Shown: in pieces, positions 1-6,072 of the stretch
Position numbering within the stretch: the first letter of the stretch is position 1
How the letters are laid out: each line of letters opens with the position of its first letter
Source: an uncultured Oscillospiraceae bacterium
GTDB taxonomy: Bacteria; Bacillota; Clostridia; Oscillospirales; Oscillospiraceae
NCBI GenBank assembly: GCA_934567115.1
Contig: CAKTJA010000019.1
Location: 1 to 14,589, forward strand
Length of the DNA: 14,589 nt
Direction of reading: 5' to 3'
The notes under the pieces: generated by a model
The model's database searches: none
Seen by the model: the letters and a program-made list of their open reading frames with translations, nothing else
Told to the model about the DNA's origin: nothing
Made by a program: the position numbers and the translations under genes

Positions 1-1113
1 GCCGAACATGATGACCGTGCAGCCGCCGAGCACGCAGTCGGGCAGCGTCGTGAAGAACGCGCCGATGGGCGGGAACAGACCGCCGAGGATCATCGCCAGC
101 GCGCCGAACATGATGGTGAAGCGGTTGACGACGTGCGTCATGGAGATGAGGCCGACGTTCTGGCTGAAGGACGTGATGGGGGAGCAGCCGAACACGCCGC
201 CGGAGAGCGCGGAGGCGAAGCCGTCCACGCACAGGGAGCCGGAGACCTCCTCCGCCGTGATGTCACGGCCCAGACCGCCGGTGCAGCATGCGGTGGTGTC
301 GCCGATGGTTTCCACCGCGGAGACGATGAACACCAGGCAGAAGGAAAGGATCGCGCCGGGCTGGAACTGCGGCTTAAAGGCGCACAGCTGCGGAATGGCG
401 ACGATGCCCAGCTCGCCGATGGTCTCGCCCATCGCGGAGAAATCGACCATGCCGAAGAAGATGGACACCACATAGCCCACGATCATGCCCAGCAGAACAT
501 ACAGCTGCTTGGCGACGCCCTTGAGCGTGGTGTGGAAGATGAGCGCGGCGGTCAGCGTGATGACGGCGACGAGCAGGTTCTGCCAGGAGCCGAGCGGGTA
601 CGCGGACGAGGAGCCGAACGAGGAAACGCCGACGCTCAGGATGCTCAGACCGATGGAGACGACCACACAGGCGGAAAGAATGGGGGAGATGAACTTACGC
701 CAATACTTCGCCGTCAGGCCGAGGATGCCCTCAAAGCAGCCGCCGACGATGATCGCGCCGATCATAATGCCGTAATCCTGCGAGGCCGTGGAAAGGCAGG
801 CGGCGAGGAACGTAAAGCTCACGCCCATGACGACCGGAAGGCCGGAGCCGATCCTCCAGATCGGGTAGAGCTGGAGCATGGTGCCGATACCGGCGATCAG
901 CATGCAGTTTTGCAGAAGCTTCGCCGTTCCGATCGCGGTGAACGGCTCGCCGTTGTAGACGGCGACGGAGGCGATGATGATCAGCGGAGCGATGTTCGCC
1001 ACGAACATGGCGAGAACATGCTGCAAGCCGAACGGGATCGCCTTTGCGATGGGTACGCGCCCCTCCAATTGATATACGTTTTCAATGCGGGGCTGCTTGT
1101 CCGGGTTTTTCAT
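1..1113 (-). CDS. NCS2-family purine (xanthine/urate-type) permease, C-terminus cut by window edge
   Basis: Integral membrane symporter of the nucleobase:cation symporter-2 (NCS2/NAT) family, importing a purine or related base with H+ or Na+. The minus frame is open from ATG at 1113 to the window edge (371 residues; the family is usually about 430-460, so the last helices are missing). Seen: hydrophobic helices throughout, the conserved SAVETIGDT segment with Glu268, and SPITSFSQNVG followed by the NAT signature Q318-N-x-G-x-x-x-x-T326. In this family Gln at the first signature position goes with xanthine/urate carriers, while uracil permeases have Glu, so I favour xanthine or urate. His327 stands where Arg, Lys or Gly is usual. 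The start is supported by AAAGGAGAAGG just upstream. Family is confident; substrate is inference. Confidence 0.93.
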   Translation of the reverse strand, partial: MKNPDKQPRIENVYQLEGRVPIAKAIPFGLQHVLAMFVANIAPLIIIASVAVYNGEPFTAIGTAKLLQNCMLIAGIGTMLQLYPIWRIGSGLPVVMGVSFTFLAACLSTASQDYGIMIGAIIVGGCFEGILGLTAKYWRKFISPILSACVVVSIGLSILSVGVSSFGSSSAYPLGSWQNLLVAVITLTAALIFHTTLKGVAKQLYVLLGMIVGYVVSIFFGMVDFSAMGETIGELGIVAIPQLCAFKPQFQPGAILSFCLVFIVSAVETIGDTTACCTGGLGRDITAEEVSGSLCVDGFASALSGGVFGCSPITSFSQNVGLISMTHVVNRFTIMFGALAMILGGLFPPIGAFFTTLPDCVLGGCTVIMFG

Positions 1114-1230
1114 TCTCTTTCTCCTTCTCCTTTTGATTTGCCAAATGACAGCGCGCCGGCAGACGACTGTGGATACGAAAAGGCTTCCAAAAATTACCCG
1201 CAGTTTCTTTTTTGCGCGGCACTACCTATC

Positions 1231-1259
1231 AGAATAGCACTGATTTCTCCTTTTTTCAA
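1231..1259 (-). promoter_or_regulatory. Sigma-A-type promoter of the NCS2 permease gene
   Basis: On the minus strand TTGAAA (1259-1254) and TATTCT (1236-1231) are separated by exactly 17 bp. Transcription would begin near 1224, leaving a leader of about 110 nt before the ATG at 1113. Confidence 0.7.
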
Positions 1260-1343
1260 GCCTTTTGTAAAATCGCGGATGTTTTTTGGCAGTTTGGCAC
1301 AAAACGGGAGGGACGGTCTTGGAGAATGGGGCTGTGCGCGGCG

Positions 1344-1354
1344 CGGCATACTAT
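1344..1354 (+). promoter_or_regulatory. Possible -10 element CGGCATACTAT before the bile-salt hydrolase gene
   Basis: CGGCATACTAT lies 27 bp before the start codon. TACTAT could be a sigma-A -10, but no good -35 sits 16-18 bp upstream. CATACTA is the -10 consensus of the forespore sigma-G, and AGAATG (1322-1327, about 19 bp upstream) loosely resembles its -35. The same 11 bases precede the Cys-rich peptide gene at 9772-9782. The assignment is tentative. Confidence 0.3.
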
Positions 1355-1381
1355 TGAAAATTTACGTTTTCGGAGGGGCCT

Positions 1382-2356
1382 ATGTGTACTGCGGCAACCT
1401 ATCAGACAAAGGATTTCTACATGGGACGCACGCTGGACTATGAATTTTCCTACGGCGAAGAGATCACGGTGACGCCGAGACGCTATCCCTTTTCCTTTCA
1501 CTGCGGGGAGCGGACGGATTCGCACTATGCCATGATCGGGACGGCGCACGTCGCCCGGGACTATCCGCTTTACTACGACGCGGTGAACGAAAAGGGGCTG
1601 GGCATGGCGGGGCTGAATTTCGTCGGGAACGCGCAGTATCGGGAGCCGGGAAGCTCCCGCCGGGGCGTTGCGCCGTATGAGCTGATCCCGTTCGTGCTGA
1701 GCCGCTGCGCCACGCTCGGACAGGCGCGCGAGCTTCTTCGCGGGCTTGAGCCGGAGAACATTCCGTTCGGCGGGGGACTGCCGGCGGCACAGCTCCACTG
1801 GCTTATTGCGGACAGGAGCGGCGCGGCTGTGGTCGAGCCGACGGGCGGCGGTCTGGCGGTTTACGACGATCCCGCCGGCGTTCTGACAAACAACCCGCCC
1901 TTCATGCAGCAGATGTTCTCCCTCAACAATTATATGGGATTGTCGCCGGCGCCGCCGGTGAACCGCTTTTCCGACCGCCTCCCGCTTGCCGCCTACAGCC
2001 GGGGCATGGGAGCGATGGGTCTGCCGGGAGATCTTTCCTCCGCCTCCCGCTTCGTCAGAGCCGCCTTCACAAGGCTGCACGCCGTTTCCGGAGACGGCGA
2101 GGAGGAGAGCGTGGGCCAGCTGTTCCACATCCTCGGCTCCGTCGAGCAGACGAGGGGCTGCTGCGAGGTGTCGCCGGGAACGTATGAGCTAACGATCTAC
2201 ACCGGCTGCTGGAACGCGGACCGTGGGATCTACTACTACACGACCTATACGAACCGTCGTATCACCGCCGTGGAGCTGCACCGGGAGAAGCTTGACGGCA
2301 GCGCACTCATACGCTATCCCATGCTTTGCGCGGAATCCGTCCACCGGCAGAACTGA
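1382..2356 (+). CDS. bsh: Choloylglycine hydrolase family protein (probable bile-salt hydrolase)
   Basis: Ntn-fold amidase that in this family cleaves glycine or taurine from conjugated bile salts, or opens penicillin V; it acts without a cofactor, usually in the cytoplasm. The protein is 324 residues, the normal length. Cys2 directly follows Met1 and becomes the N-terminal nucleophile. The other catalytic positions of bile-salt hydrolases are all in place: Arg16, Asp19, Asn79 (in AGLNF), Asn171 (in VLTNNPPF) and Arg223 (in SSASRFVR). The SLNNY, GLPGDLSS and GIYYYTTYTNRRITAVEL segments are also typical. Together these favour a bile-salt hydrolase over a penicillin acylase. GGAGG stands a few bases before the ATG. 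There is no signal peptide. It appears monocistronic, with a new promoter after it. Bile-acid preference cannot be told. Confidence 0.93.
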   Translation: MCTAATYQTKDFYMGRTLDYEFSYGEEITVTPRRYPFSFHCGERTDSHYAMIGTAHVARDYPLYYDAVNEKGLGMAGLNFVGNAQYREPGSSRRGVAPYELIPFVLSRCATLGQARELLRGLEPENIPFGGGLPAAQLHWLIADRSGAAVVEPTGGGLAVYDDPAGVLTNNPPFMQQMFSLNNYMGLSPAPPVNRFSDRLPLAAYSRGMGAMGLPGDLSSASRFVRAAFTRLHAVSGDGEEESVGQLFHILGSVEQTRGCCEVSPGTYELTIYTGCWNADRGIYYYTTYTNRRITAVELHREKLDGSALIRYPMLCAESVHRQN

Positions 2357-2366
2357 GCGAAACGGC

Positions 2367-2401
2367 TTTTTCCGCAATTTTCAGTTGGCAGAGCGGAAAA
2401 A
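2367..2401. promoter_or_regulatory. Inverted repeat around the -35 of the methyltransferase promoter
   Basis: TTTTTCCGC (2367-2375) and GCGGAAAAA (2393-2401) are perfect 9-base inverted arms flanking the -35 box at 2385-2390. No T-run follows on either strand, so it does not look like a terminator. A regulator-binding site is one option; a weak stem-loop at the end of the hydrolase mRNA is another. Confidence 0.4.
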
Positions 2402-2413
2402 ATGTGGTACAAT
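2385..2413 (+). promoter_or_regulatory. Strong extended -10 sigma-A promoter of the methyltransferase cluster
   Basis: TTGGCA (2385-2390), 17-bp spacer, TACAAT (2408-2413), with TG one base before the -10 (extended -10). Transcription would start near 2420, giving a leader of about 100 nt with a CCGCC/GGCGG stem-loop before the GTG start at 2524. Confidence 0.75.
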
Positions 2414-2523
2414 GATCAGAAGATAGTCGTTGCACTTCGATTTCAGCCGCTTTTCCCGTCAGCCGTGCGGACCGCCGAAGGGCGCGGCGGACAGGCTTTG
2501 GAACGCGGAAGGGGGAGCGCATA

Positions 2524-3237
2524 GTGCTTTGGACGGAGGAGAGCGTCGCCTATCTGCGCGACGCGGTTTCGTTCAGCGATTACTATCAGACGATCGCGCG
2601 CAGGATCGCGCCGCAGCTTCCGCCGAACGCACGGGTCTGCGATGCGGGCTGCGGCATGGGCTGGCTCAGCCTCGCGCTCGCGCCGCACTGTGCGCATGTG
2701 ACGGCGGTGGACCGCTCCTCCCGCGCGATCGAAGAGCTTCGGCGGCAGCCGCCCTGCGGCGGACTGACGGCGCTTTGCGCCGAGATCGCGGACGCTGCGC
2801 CGGCGCGGCCCTATGACGCGATGGTGTTCTGTCTGTTCGGCGGCGTGGAGGAGACGCTGCGCATTGCTGCGCGGCAGTGCGCCGGGGATGTGTTTCTGGT
2901 CAAGCGCGATTATGCGAGCCACCGCTTCAGCGCCGGCGAAGAGAGCCTCGGCGATTTCACGGCGGAAAGCACCGCCCGCGCCCTGCGGGAACGGGGCGTT
3001 CCGTACCGCGCCGAGCGCTTTTCGGCGGAGTTCGGCCAGCCCTTTCGTTCGCTTGCGGCGGCGGAGCGCTTTTTTCAGATATACAACCGCAGCGCGGACC
3101 GCGCGCTCTCAAGAGAGGAGATCGCGGCGCGCCTGACGGCGGGGCCGTCCGAGGAGTTTCCGTATTACCTTCCGCATAAGAAAAAGCTGTGTCTGTTCCG
3201 CTTCTGCGCCCGGGACATTTCGGAGGCGTCGATATGA
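2524..3237 (+). CDS. Class I SAM-dependent methyltransferase, substrate unknown
   Basis: Soluble protein of 237 residues with the Rossmann methyltransferase fold. Motif I is VCDAGCGMGWLSLAL (38-51), the SAM-binding glycine loop. It is followed by VTAVDRS (59-65), whose Asp63 should bind the ribose hydroxyls, and by YDAMVFCLFGG (97-107) in the motif IV position. The C-terminal 100 residues are charged and have no motif I recognise. The start is GTG with GGGGGAG six bases upstream; no better ATG lies in frame. It ends in an ATGA overlap with the NTPase gene, so the two are translationally coupled. Neither the methyl acceptor nor the pathway is evident. The downstream NTPase and polyferredoxin suggest a redox or cofactor-related job, which is inference. 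Confidence 0.85.
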   Translation: MLWTEESVAYLRDAVSFSDYYQTIARRIAPQLPPNARVCDAGCGMGWLSLALAPHCAHVTAVDRSSRAIEELRRQPPCGGLTALCAEIADAAPARPYDAMVFCLFGGVEETLRIAARQCAGDVFLVKRDYASHRFSAGEESLGDFTAESTARALRERGVPYRAERFSAEFGQPFRSLAAAERFFQIYNRSADRALSREEIAARLTAGPSEEFPYYLPHKKKLCLFRFCARDISEASI

Positions 3238-3767
3238 GTAAACCGCATATTCTGATCTGCGGCGAGCGCGGCGTCGGGAAATCGACGCTGCTCCGCCGTC
3301 TGCTCGCGGACGATCCGCGTCCGCTGGGCGGCTTTGTGACCAAACGGCTTGCCGTTCCGGATGAAAACGGCTTTTATCCCATCTACATTTACCCCGCCGC
3401 CCTTCCGGAGGAGGAGCGGCGCAGCGGCAGGGAGAACCTTGTCGGCGTCTGCGACGGGCGCTCGAGCAGGCGCTATGCCGACGTGTTCGATACGCTTGGA
3501 GTGGAGTATCTTGCCGCGCCGGCGGGGGGCGTGCTGCTGATGGACGAGCTGGGCTTTCTGGAGAATGAGGCCGCGGCGTTCCAGGCGGCGGTGCTTCGCG
3601 CGCTTGACGGCGATACGCCGGTGCTTGCGGCGGTGAAGCCGAAGGATACGGCCTTTCTGCGGCGCGTGCGCGCGCATCCGAAGGCGGAGCTGTTCCAAAT
3701 CGACGAGAGCAGCCGGGACGGGCTTTACGAAACGCTTCGGCCGCGCATGCCGGGGCGTGGGCGCTGA
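3234..3767 (+). CDS. P-loop nucleoside-triphosphatase, NTPase_1-like
   Basis: Small P-loop NTPase of 177 residues. Walker A is GERGVGKST (10-18) right at the N-terminus and Walker B is GVLLMDELGFLE (about 99-110). The layout (N-terminal P-loop, GGFVT after the first helix, DELGxxE, then a short C-terminal half) matches the THEP1/NTPase_1 nucleoside-triphosphatase family, which hydrolyses NTPs; its cellular role is poorly known. I chose the ATG at 3234 because GGAGG lies eight bases upstream and it overlaps the methyltransferase stop as ATGA. An in-frame ATG at 3189 inside the methyltransferase gene has no such support. Family fairly sure, function unknown. Confidence 0.82.
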   Translation: MSKPHILICGERGVGKSTLLRRLLADDPRPLGGFVTKRLAVPDENGFYPIYIYPAALPEEERRSGRENLVGVCDGRSSRRYADVFDTLGVEYLAAPAGGVLLMDELGFLENEAAAFQAAVLRALDGDTPVLAAVKPKDTAFLRRVRAHPKAELFQIDESSRDGLYETLRPRMPGRGR

Positions 3768-3783
3768 GCAAAACGGGGAACCC

Positions 3784-3799
3784 ACCGCCGTGCGGCGGT
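3784..3799. other. Short GC-rich hairpin between NTPase and ferredoxin genes
   Basis: ACCGCCGTGCGGCGGT forms a six- to seven-base-pair stem with a tiny loop in the 91-bp gap. No T-run follows, so termination is unlikely; it could tune mRNA processing between the coupled upstream pair and the ferredoxin. Confidence 0.35.
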
Positions 3800-3858
3800 C
3801 CTATGCATACGGCGGCGCTGTGCGTCCGCAGGAATAAACAGAAAAAGAGGAGAATATT

Positions 3859-4377
3859 ATGGCGATCAAGCGAAAGTTTCCCGCCCGTGTGGCGACGGTT
3901 TATTGCAGCGGCGGCTGCCGGGCCAAAAAGGACGAGAACGGAGAGCTGCTGTGTACATACGGCTGCATCGGCTGCGAGGCGTGCATCGGCGCGTGCCGCT
4001 TCGATGCGATCCATCTGAACGAATTCGGCTGCGCCGAGGTGGATGAGGCGAAGTGCATCGGCTGCGGCGCGTGCGCGCGCAAGTGCCCGCGTCAGCTGAT
4101 CCGCCTTCGGCTGATGGACAACCGCATCACGGCGCTCTGCTCCAATCTGGATAAGGGCTTCGACGCGGCGACCAAGACCGGCGCGCGCACGGTCTGCGAC
4201 GTGAGCTGCATCGGCTGCGGCCTCTGCGCGAAAAAGTGCCCCGCCGATGCGATCCGCATCGAGCAGTTCCATGCGGTGATCGACGAGGCGCTCTGCCTGA
4301 GCTGCGGCATGTGCGCGGAGGTCTGCCCGCGTCATGTGATCCATGACCGCTTCGGCGTGATCACGTCCGTGCGCTGA
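3859..4377 (+). CDS. RnfB-like four-cluster [4Fe-4S] ferredoxin
   Basis: Cytoplasmic electron-transfer protein of 172 residues. Four CxxCxxCxxxC motifs start at Cys36, Cys66, Cys117 and Cys146, enough for four [4Fe-4S] clusters. The N-terminal VYCSGGC (14-20) followed by CTYGCIGC, and a middle stretch CSNLDKGFDA, resemble the C-terminal ferredoxin half of RnfB. The membrane anchor and first part of RnfB are absent, and no other rnf subunit is nearby. It has no transmembrane segment, catalytic domain or cofactor motif other than the clusters. AGAGGAG lies six bases before the ATG. It probably passes electrons for an unidentified enzyme linked to the upstream methyltransferase and NTPase. Confidence 0.88.
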   Translation: MAIKRKFPARVATVYCSGGCRAKKDENGELLCTYGCIGCEACIGACRFDAIHLNEFGCAEVDEAKCIGCGACARKCPRQLIRLRLMDNRITALCSNLDKGFDAATKTGARTVCDVSCIGCGLCAKKCPADAIRIEQFHAVIDEALCLSCGMCAEVCPRHVIHDRFGVITSVR

Positions 4378-4380
4378 GAG

Positions 4381-4395
4381 TCCCGCCGGGCGGGA
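4381..4395. other. Short hairpin between ferredoxin and MATE genes
   Basis: TCCCGCCGGGCGGGA forms a six-base-pair GC stem just after the ferredoxin stop. It is followed by GCTTTG, not a real T-run, so at most it is a weak or partial terminator and read-through into the MATE gene is likely. Confidence 0.35.
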
Positions 4396-4417
4396 GCTTT
4401 GAAAAGGATGTGTTATT

Positions 4418-5755
4418 TTGTTGGTATCCGGGAAAAGTCTGCGGTATGACTTTTTTCGCTTTGCCTCCGCGACCGTCGCGTCGCTGATGGTGTTTTCGCT
4501 CTACTCGATGGTGGACGGACTGATGGTCGCCATCGGCGTGAACGAATACGCGATGAGCGCCGTCAATCTGGCGCTGCCCTTTACGAATCTGCTGTTTTCC
4601 GTCGCGATCCTTTTCGCGGTGGGGACCTCGACGCTGCTTGCCGTGTGCCTTGCGCAGGGCAGGCGGCGCGAGGCGGACGAAATTTTCTCGCAGAACTTCG
4701 CAACGCTTCTGTGCATCGGGGCGCTGGTCACGGTCTTCGTGCTCGCCCGAGCGGAGCGGACGGCGCTGCTGCTCGGCGCGGACGAGCTGACGCTGCGCTA
4801 CGTCAAGGAGTATCTGCTCGGCCTTGCGCCGTTCAGCGTGTGCTTCCTGATCTCATACAATCTCGAGGTCCTTGTGAAAACGGACGGCTTCCCCCGCTAC
4901 GCGCTGTTCACCGTGATCGCGGGCTGCCTGACCAACTGCGTGCTGGACTATGTGGCGATCTTCTGGCTGGACATGGGCGTGTTCGGCGCGGCGGCCGCTA
5001 CGGGGCTGTCGCAGCTGCTGACCTGCGTTCTCTATCTCGTGCATTTTTTCGGCGGGAAATGCACCTTTCGCCTCCGCCGCTTCCGCTTTGATCCGGGGCT
5101 GTACAGGAAAGTGCTCCCCATCGGCCTTGCCGACGGCGTAACGGAGCTGTGCACGGGCGCGATGATCTTTCTGTTCAACCGCACGGTGCTTCGCTGCATC
5201 GGAACGGACGGCGTTGTGACCTACACGGTGATCGCCTATGTGAACACGGTCGTCATCAACCTGATGGTCGGCGTTTCTCAGGGCGCTCAGCCGCTGGCGA
5301 GCTATTATTACGGCAAGGGCGAGCGCGGGAAATGCGAGGAGCTGCTGCGCTGCGCGCTCAAGACGGTGGGCGTGCTCGCTCCGGTCCTGTTCGCCGCGCT
5401 GTGGCTTCTCGCGCCGCAGATCGTGGGCGTCTATCTGCCGCATGCCGACGCGGCGCTGACGGAATACTCCGTCGCCGCCTTTCGACGCTACAGCGTGTCC
5501 TACCTGCCGGTCGGCTTCAATGTGGTGATCGGCGGCTTTATGACCGCGCTTGAGCGGCCGGTCCCCGCCGTCAGCATTTCCGTGGGGCGCGGGCTGGCGC
5601 TGCAAAGCGCAAGTCTGCTCGGCCTCGCCGCGCTTTTCGGCGGCGGCGCGGTGTGGTATGCGCCGATCATATCCGAGTTGCTGTGTCTGTGCCTGTCCGC
5701 GTATTTCCTGCGCCGTCTGCGCGGGGAGCCGCTGTGCCGCGCATCCGACAGCTGA
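4418..5755 (+). CDS. MATE-family efflux transporter
   Basis: Inner-membrane antiporter of the multidrug and toxic-compound extrusion family, exporting a compound against Na+ or H+. The protein is 445 residues with about 12 hydrophobic helices in two related halves, and carries family-typical stretches: SMVDGLMVAIGVN near the N-terminus, LALPFTNLLFSVAILFAVGTS, and SQGAQPLASYYYGKGE in the second half. The start is a TTG at 4418 (a second TTG follows directly), nine bases after AGGA; the nearby ATG at 4408 is out of frame. It lies 40 bp after the ferredoxin, so it may belong to the same transcript. Whether it exports a product of that cluster is open. Confidence 0.9.
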   Translation: MLVSGKSLRYDFFRFASATVASLMVFSLYSMVDGLMVAIGVNEYAMSAVNLALPFTNLLFSVAILFAVGTSTLLAVCLAQGRRREADEIFSQNFATLLCIGALVTVFVLARAERTALLLGADELTLRYVKEYLLGLAPFSVCFLISYNLEVLVKTDGFPRYALFTVIAGCLTNCVLDYVAIFWLDMGVFGAAAATGLSQLLTCVLYLVHFFGGKCTFRLRRFRFDPGLYRKVLPIGLADGVTELCTGAMIFLFNRTVLRCIGTDGVVTYTVIAYVNTVVINLMVGVSQGAQPLASYYYGKGERGKCEELLRCALKTVGVLAPVLFAALWLLAPQIVGVYLPHADAALTEYSVAAFRRYSVSYLPVGFNVVIGGFMTALERPVPAVSISVGRGLALQSASLLGLAALFGGGAVWYAPIISELLCLCLSAYFLRRLRGEPLCRASDS

Positions 5756-5793
5756 GGAGAGGCTGGGACGCGACCGCTGGATTTTGTTGAAAA

Positions 5794-5833
5794 AGCCCCG
5801 GACGGGACCGTGCGCGGTCCTGCCCGGGGCTGA
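5794..5833. repeat. 40-bp palindromic repeat, copy 1 (also probable terminator of the SulP transcript)
   Basis: This sequence is repeated base for base at 5994-6033. It folds into a long stem, AGCCCCGG against CCGGGGCT outside and GGACCG against CGGTCC inside, with loop TGCG and one mismatch. On the minus strand the stem runs directly into TTTTT, which makes it a good intrinsic terminator for the SulP gene. Confidence 0.75.
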
Positions 5834-5864
5834 CCGCATCGAAAAAACATTTTCGATACGGTCA
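5831..5864 (-). other. Stem-loop abutting repeat copy 1
   Basis: TGACCG-C-ATCGAAAA pairs with TTTTCGAT-A-CGGTCA around a four-base loop. The odd pair is G-U when read on the minus strand. It directly adjoins the palindromic repeat. Confidence 0.6.
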
Positions 5865-5867
5865 GCA

Positions 5868-5900
5868 GGTTTTCAAAACTTTGAAAAAGTTCTGAAAACC
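5868..5900 (-). other. AT-rich stem-loop in the SulP downstream region
   Basis: GGTTTTCA...TGAAAACC outside and AACTTT...AAAGTT inside make a 15-bp stem with a three-base loop and a single G-U pair on the minus strand. Confidence 0.55.
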
Positions 5901-5993
5901 GTTGATTTCAATAGCGCAGGACACCCCTCTTGGGTTTCCCGCGCACACTCTTCCTTACCGTTCCGGAAAATTTACCGCTTTATCAACAGTATC

Positions 5994-6033
5994 AGCCCCG
6001 GACGGGACCGTGCGCGGTCCTGCCCGGGGCTGA
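5994..6033. repeat. 40-bp palindromic repeat, copy 2
   Basis: Identical to 5794-5833 over 40 bases. Here the palindrome is extended outward by TATC on the left and GATA on the right, and no T-run follows on either strand, so this copy is unlikely to terminate transcription strongly. Confidence 0.8.
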
Positions 6034-6072
6034 TATTATATGTCCGTTCGGCGGAACGGCGAAGCGGAGCGG

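Larger units (their letters stand above)
1114..1381. other. Divergent intergenic region between permease and bile-salt hydrolase genes
   Basis: Holds the permease promoter and its roughly 110-nt leader on the minus strand, and on the plus strand the CATACTAT element (1347-1354) and the ribosome binding site of the hydrolase. I looked for a purine riboswitch in the leader because the gene is a purine carrier; I could not recognise the conserved core of the guanine/adenine class. No ORF with a ribosome binding site is present. Confidence 0.6.
5756..6072. other. Convergent intergenic region rich in stem-loops
   Basis: About 317 bp between the stops of the MATE (plus) and SulP (minus) genes. From right to left on the minus strand it holds hairpins at 6059-6044 (CCGTTC/GAACGG), 6033-5994, about 5949-5914 (GCGCGGGA/TCCTGCGC), 5900-5868, 5863-5832 and 5831-5794, the last followed by TTTTT. 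In the single-copy stems at 5914-5949, 5868-5900 and 5832-5863, the imperfect pair is a G-U wobble on the minus strand but an A-C mismatch on the plus strand, which suggests the minus-strand RNA is the folded one. I see no credible coding sequence. It could be a terminator cluster, a structured RNA or a repeat family. Confidence 0.6.

Noticed and set aside
133..1443. Long plus-strand open frame of 436 codons
   Set aside because: It is the antisense shadow of the NCS2 permease: repetitive charged composition rich in Asp, Arg and His, and no ribosome binding site. The minus frame encodes a clear transporter.
3109..4344. Minus-strand open frame of 411 codons across the NTPase and ferredoxin genes
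   Set aside because: Arg/Ala/Pro-rich with no motifs; it crosses two well-supported genes on the other strand.
5901..5993. Segment between the palindromic repeats as a transposon or MITE body
   Set aside because: No transposase fragment and no terminal target duplication could be found; the palindromes are symmetric, so orientation cannot be used as evidence.
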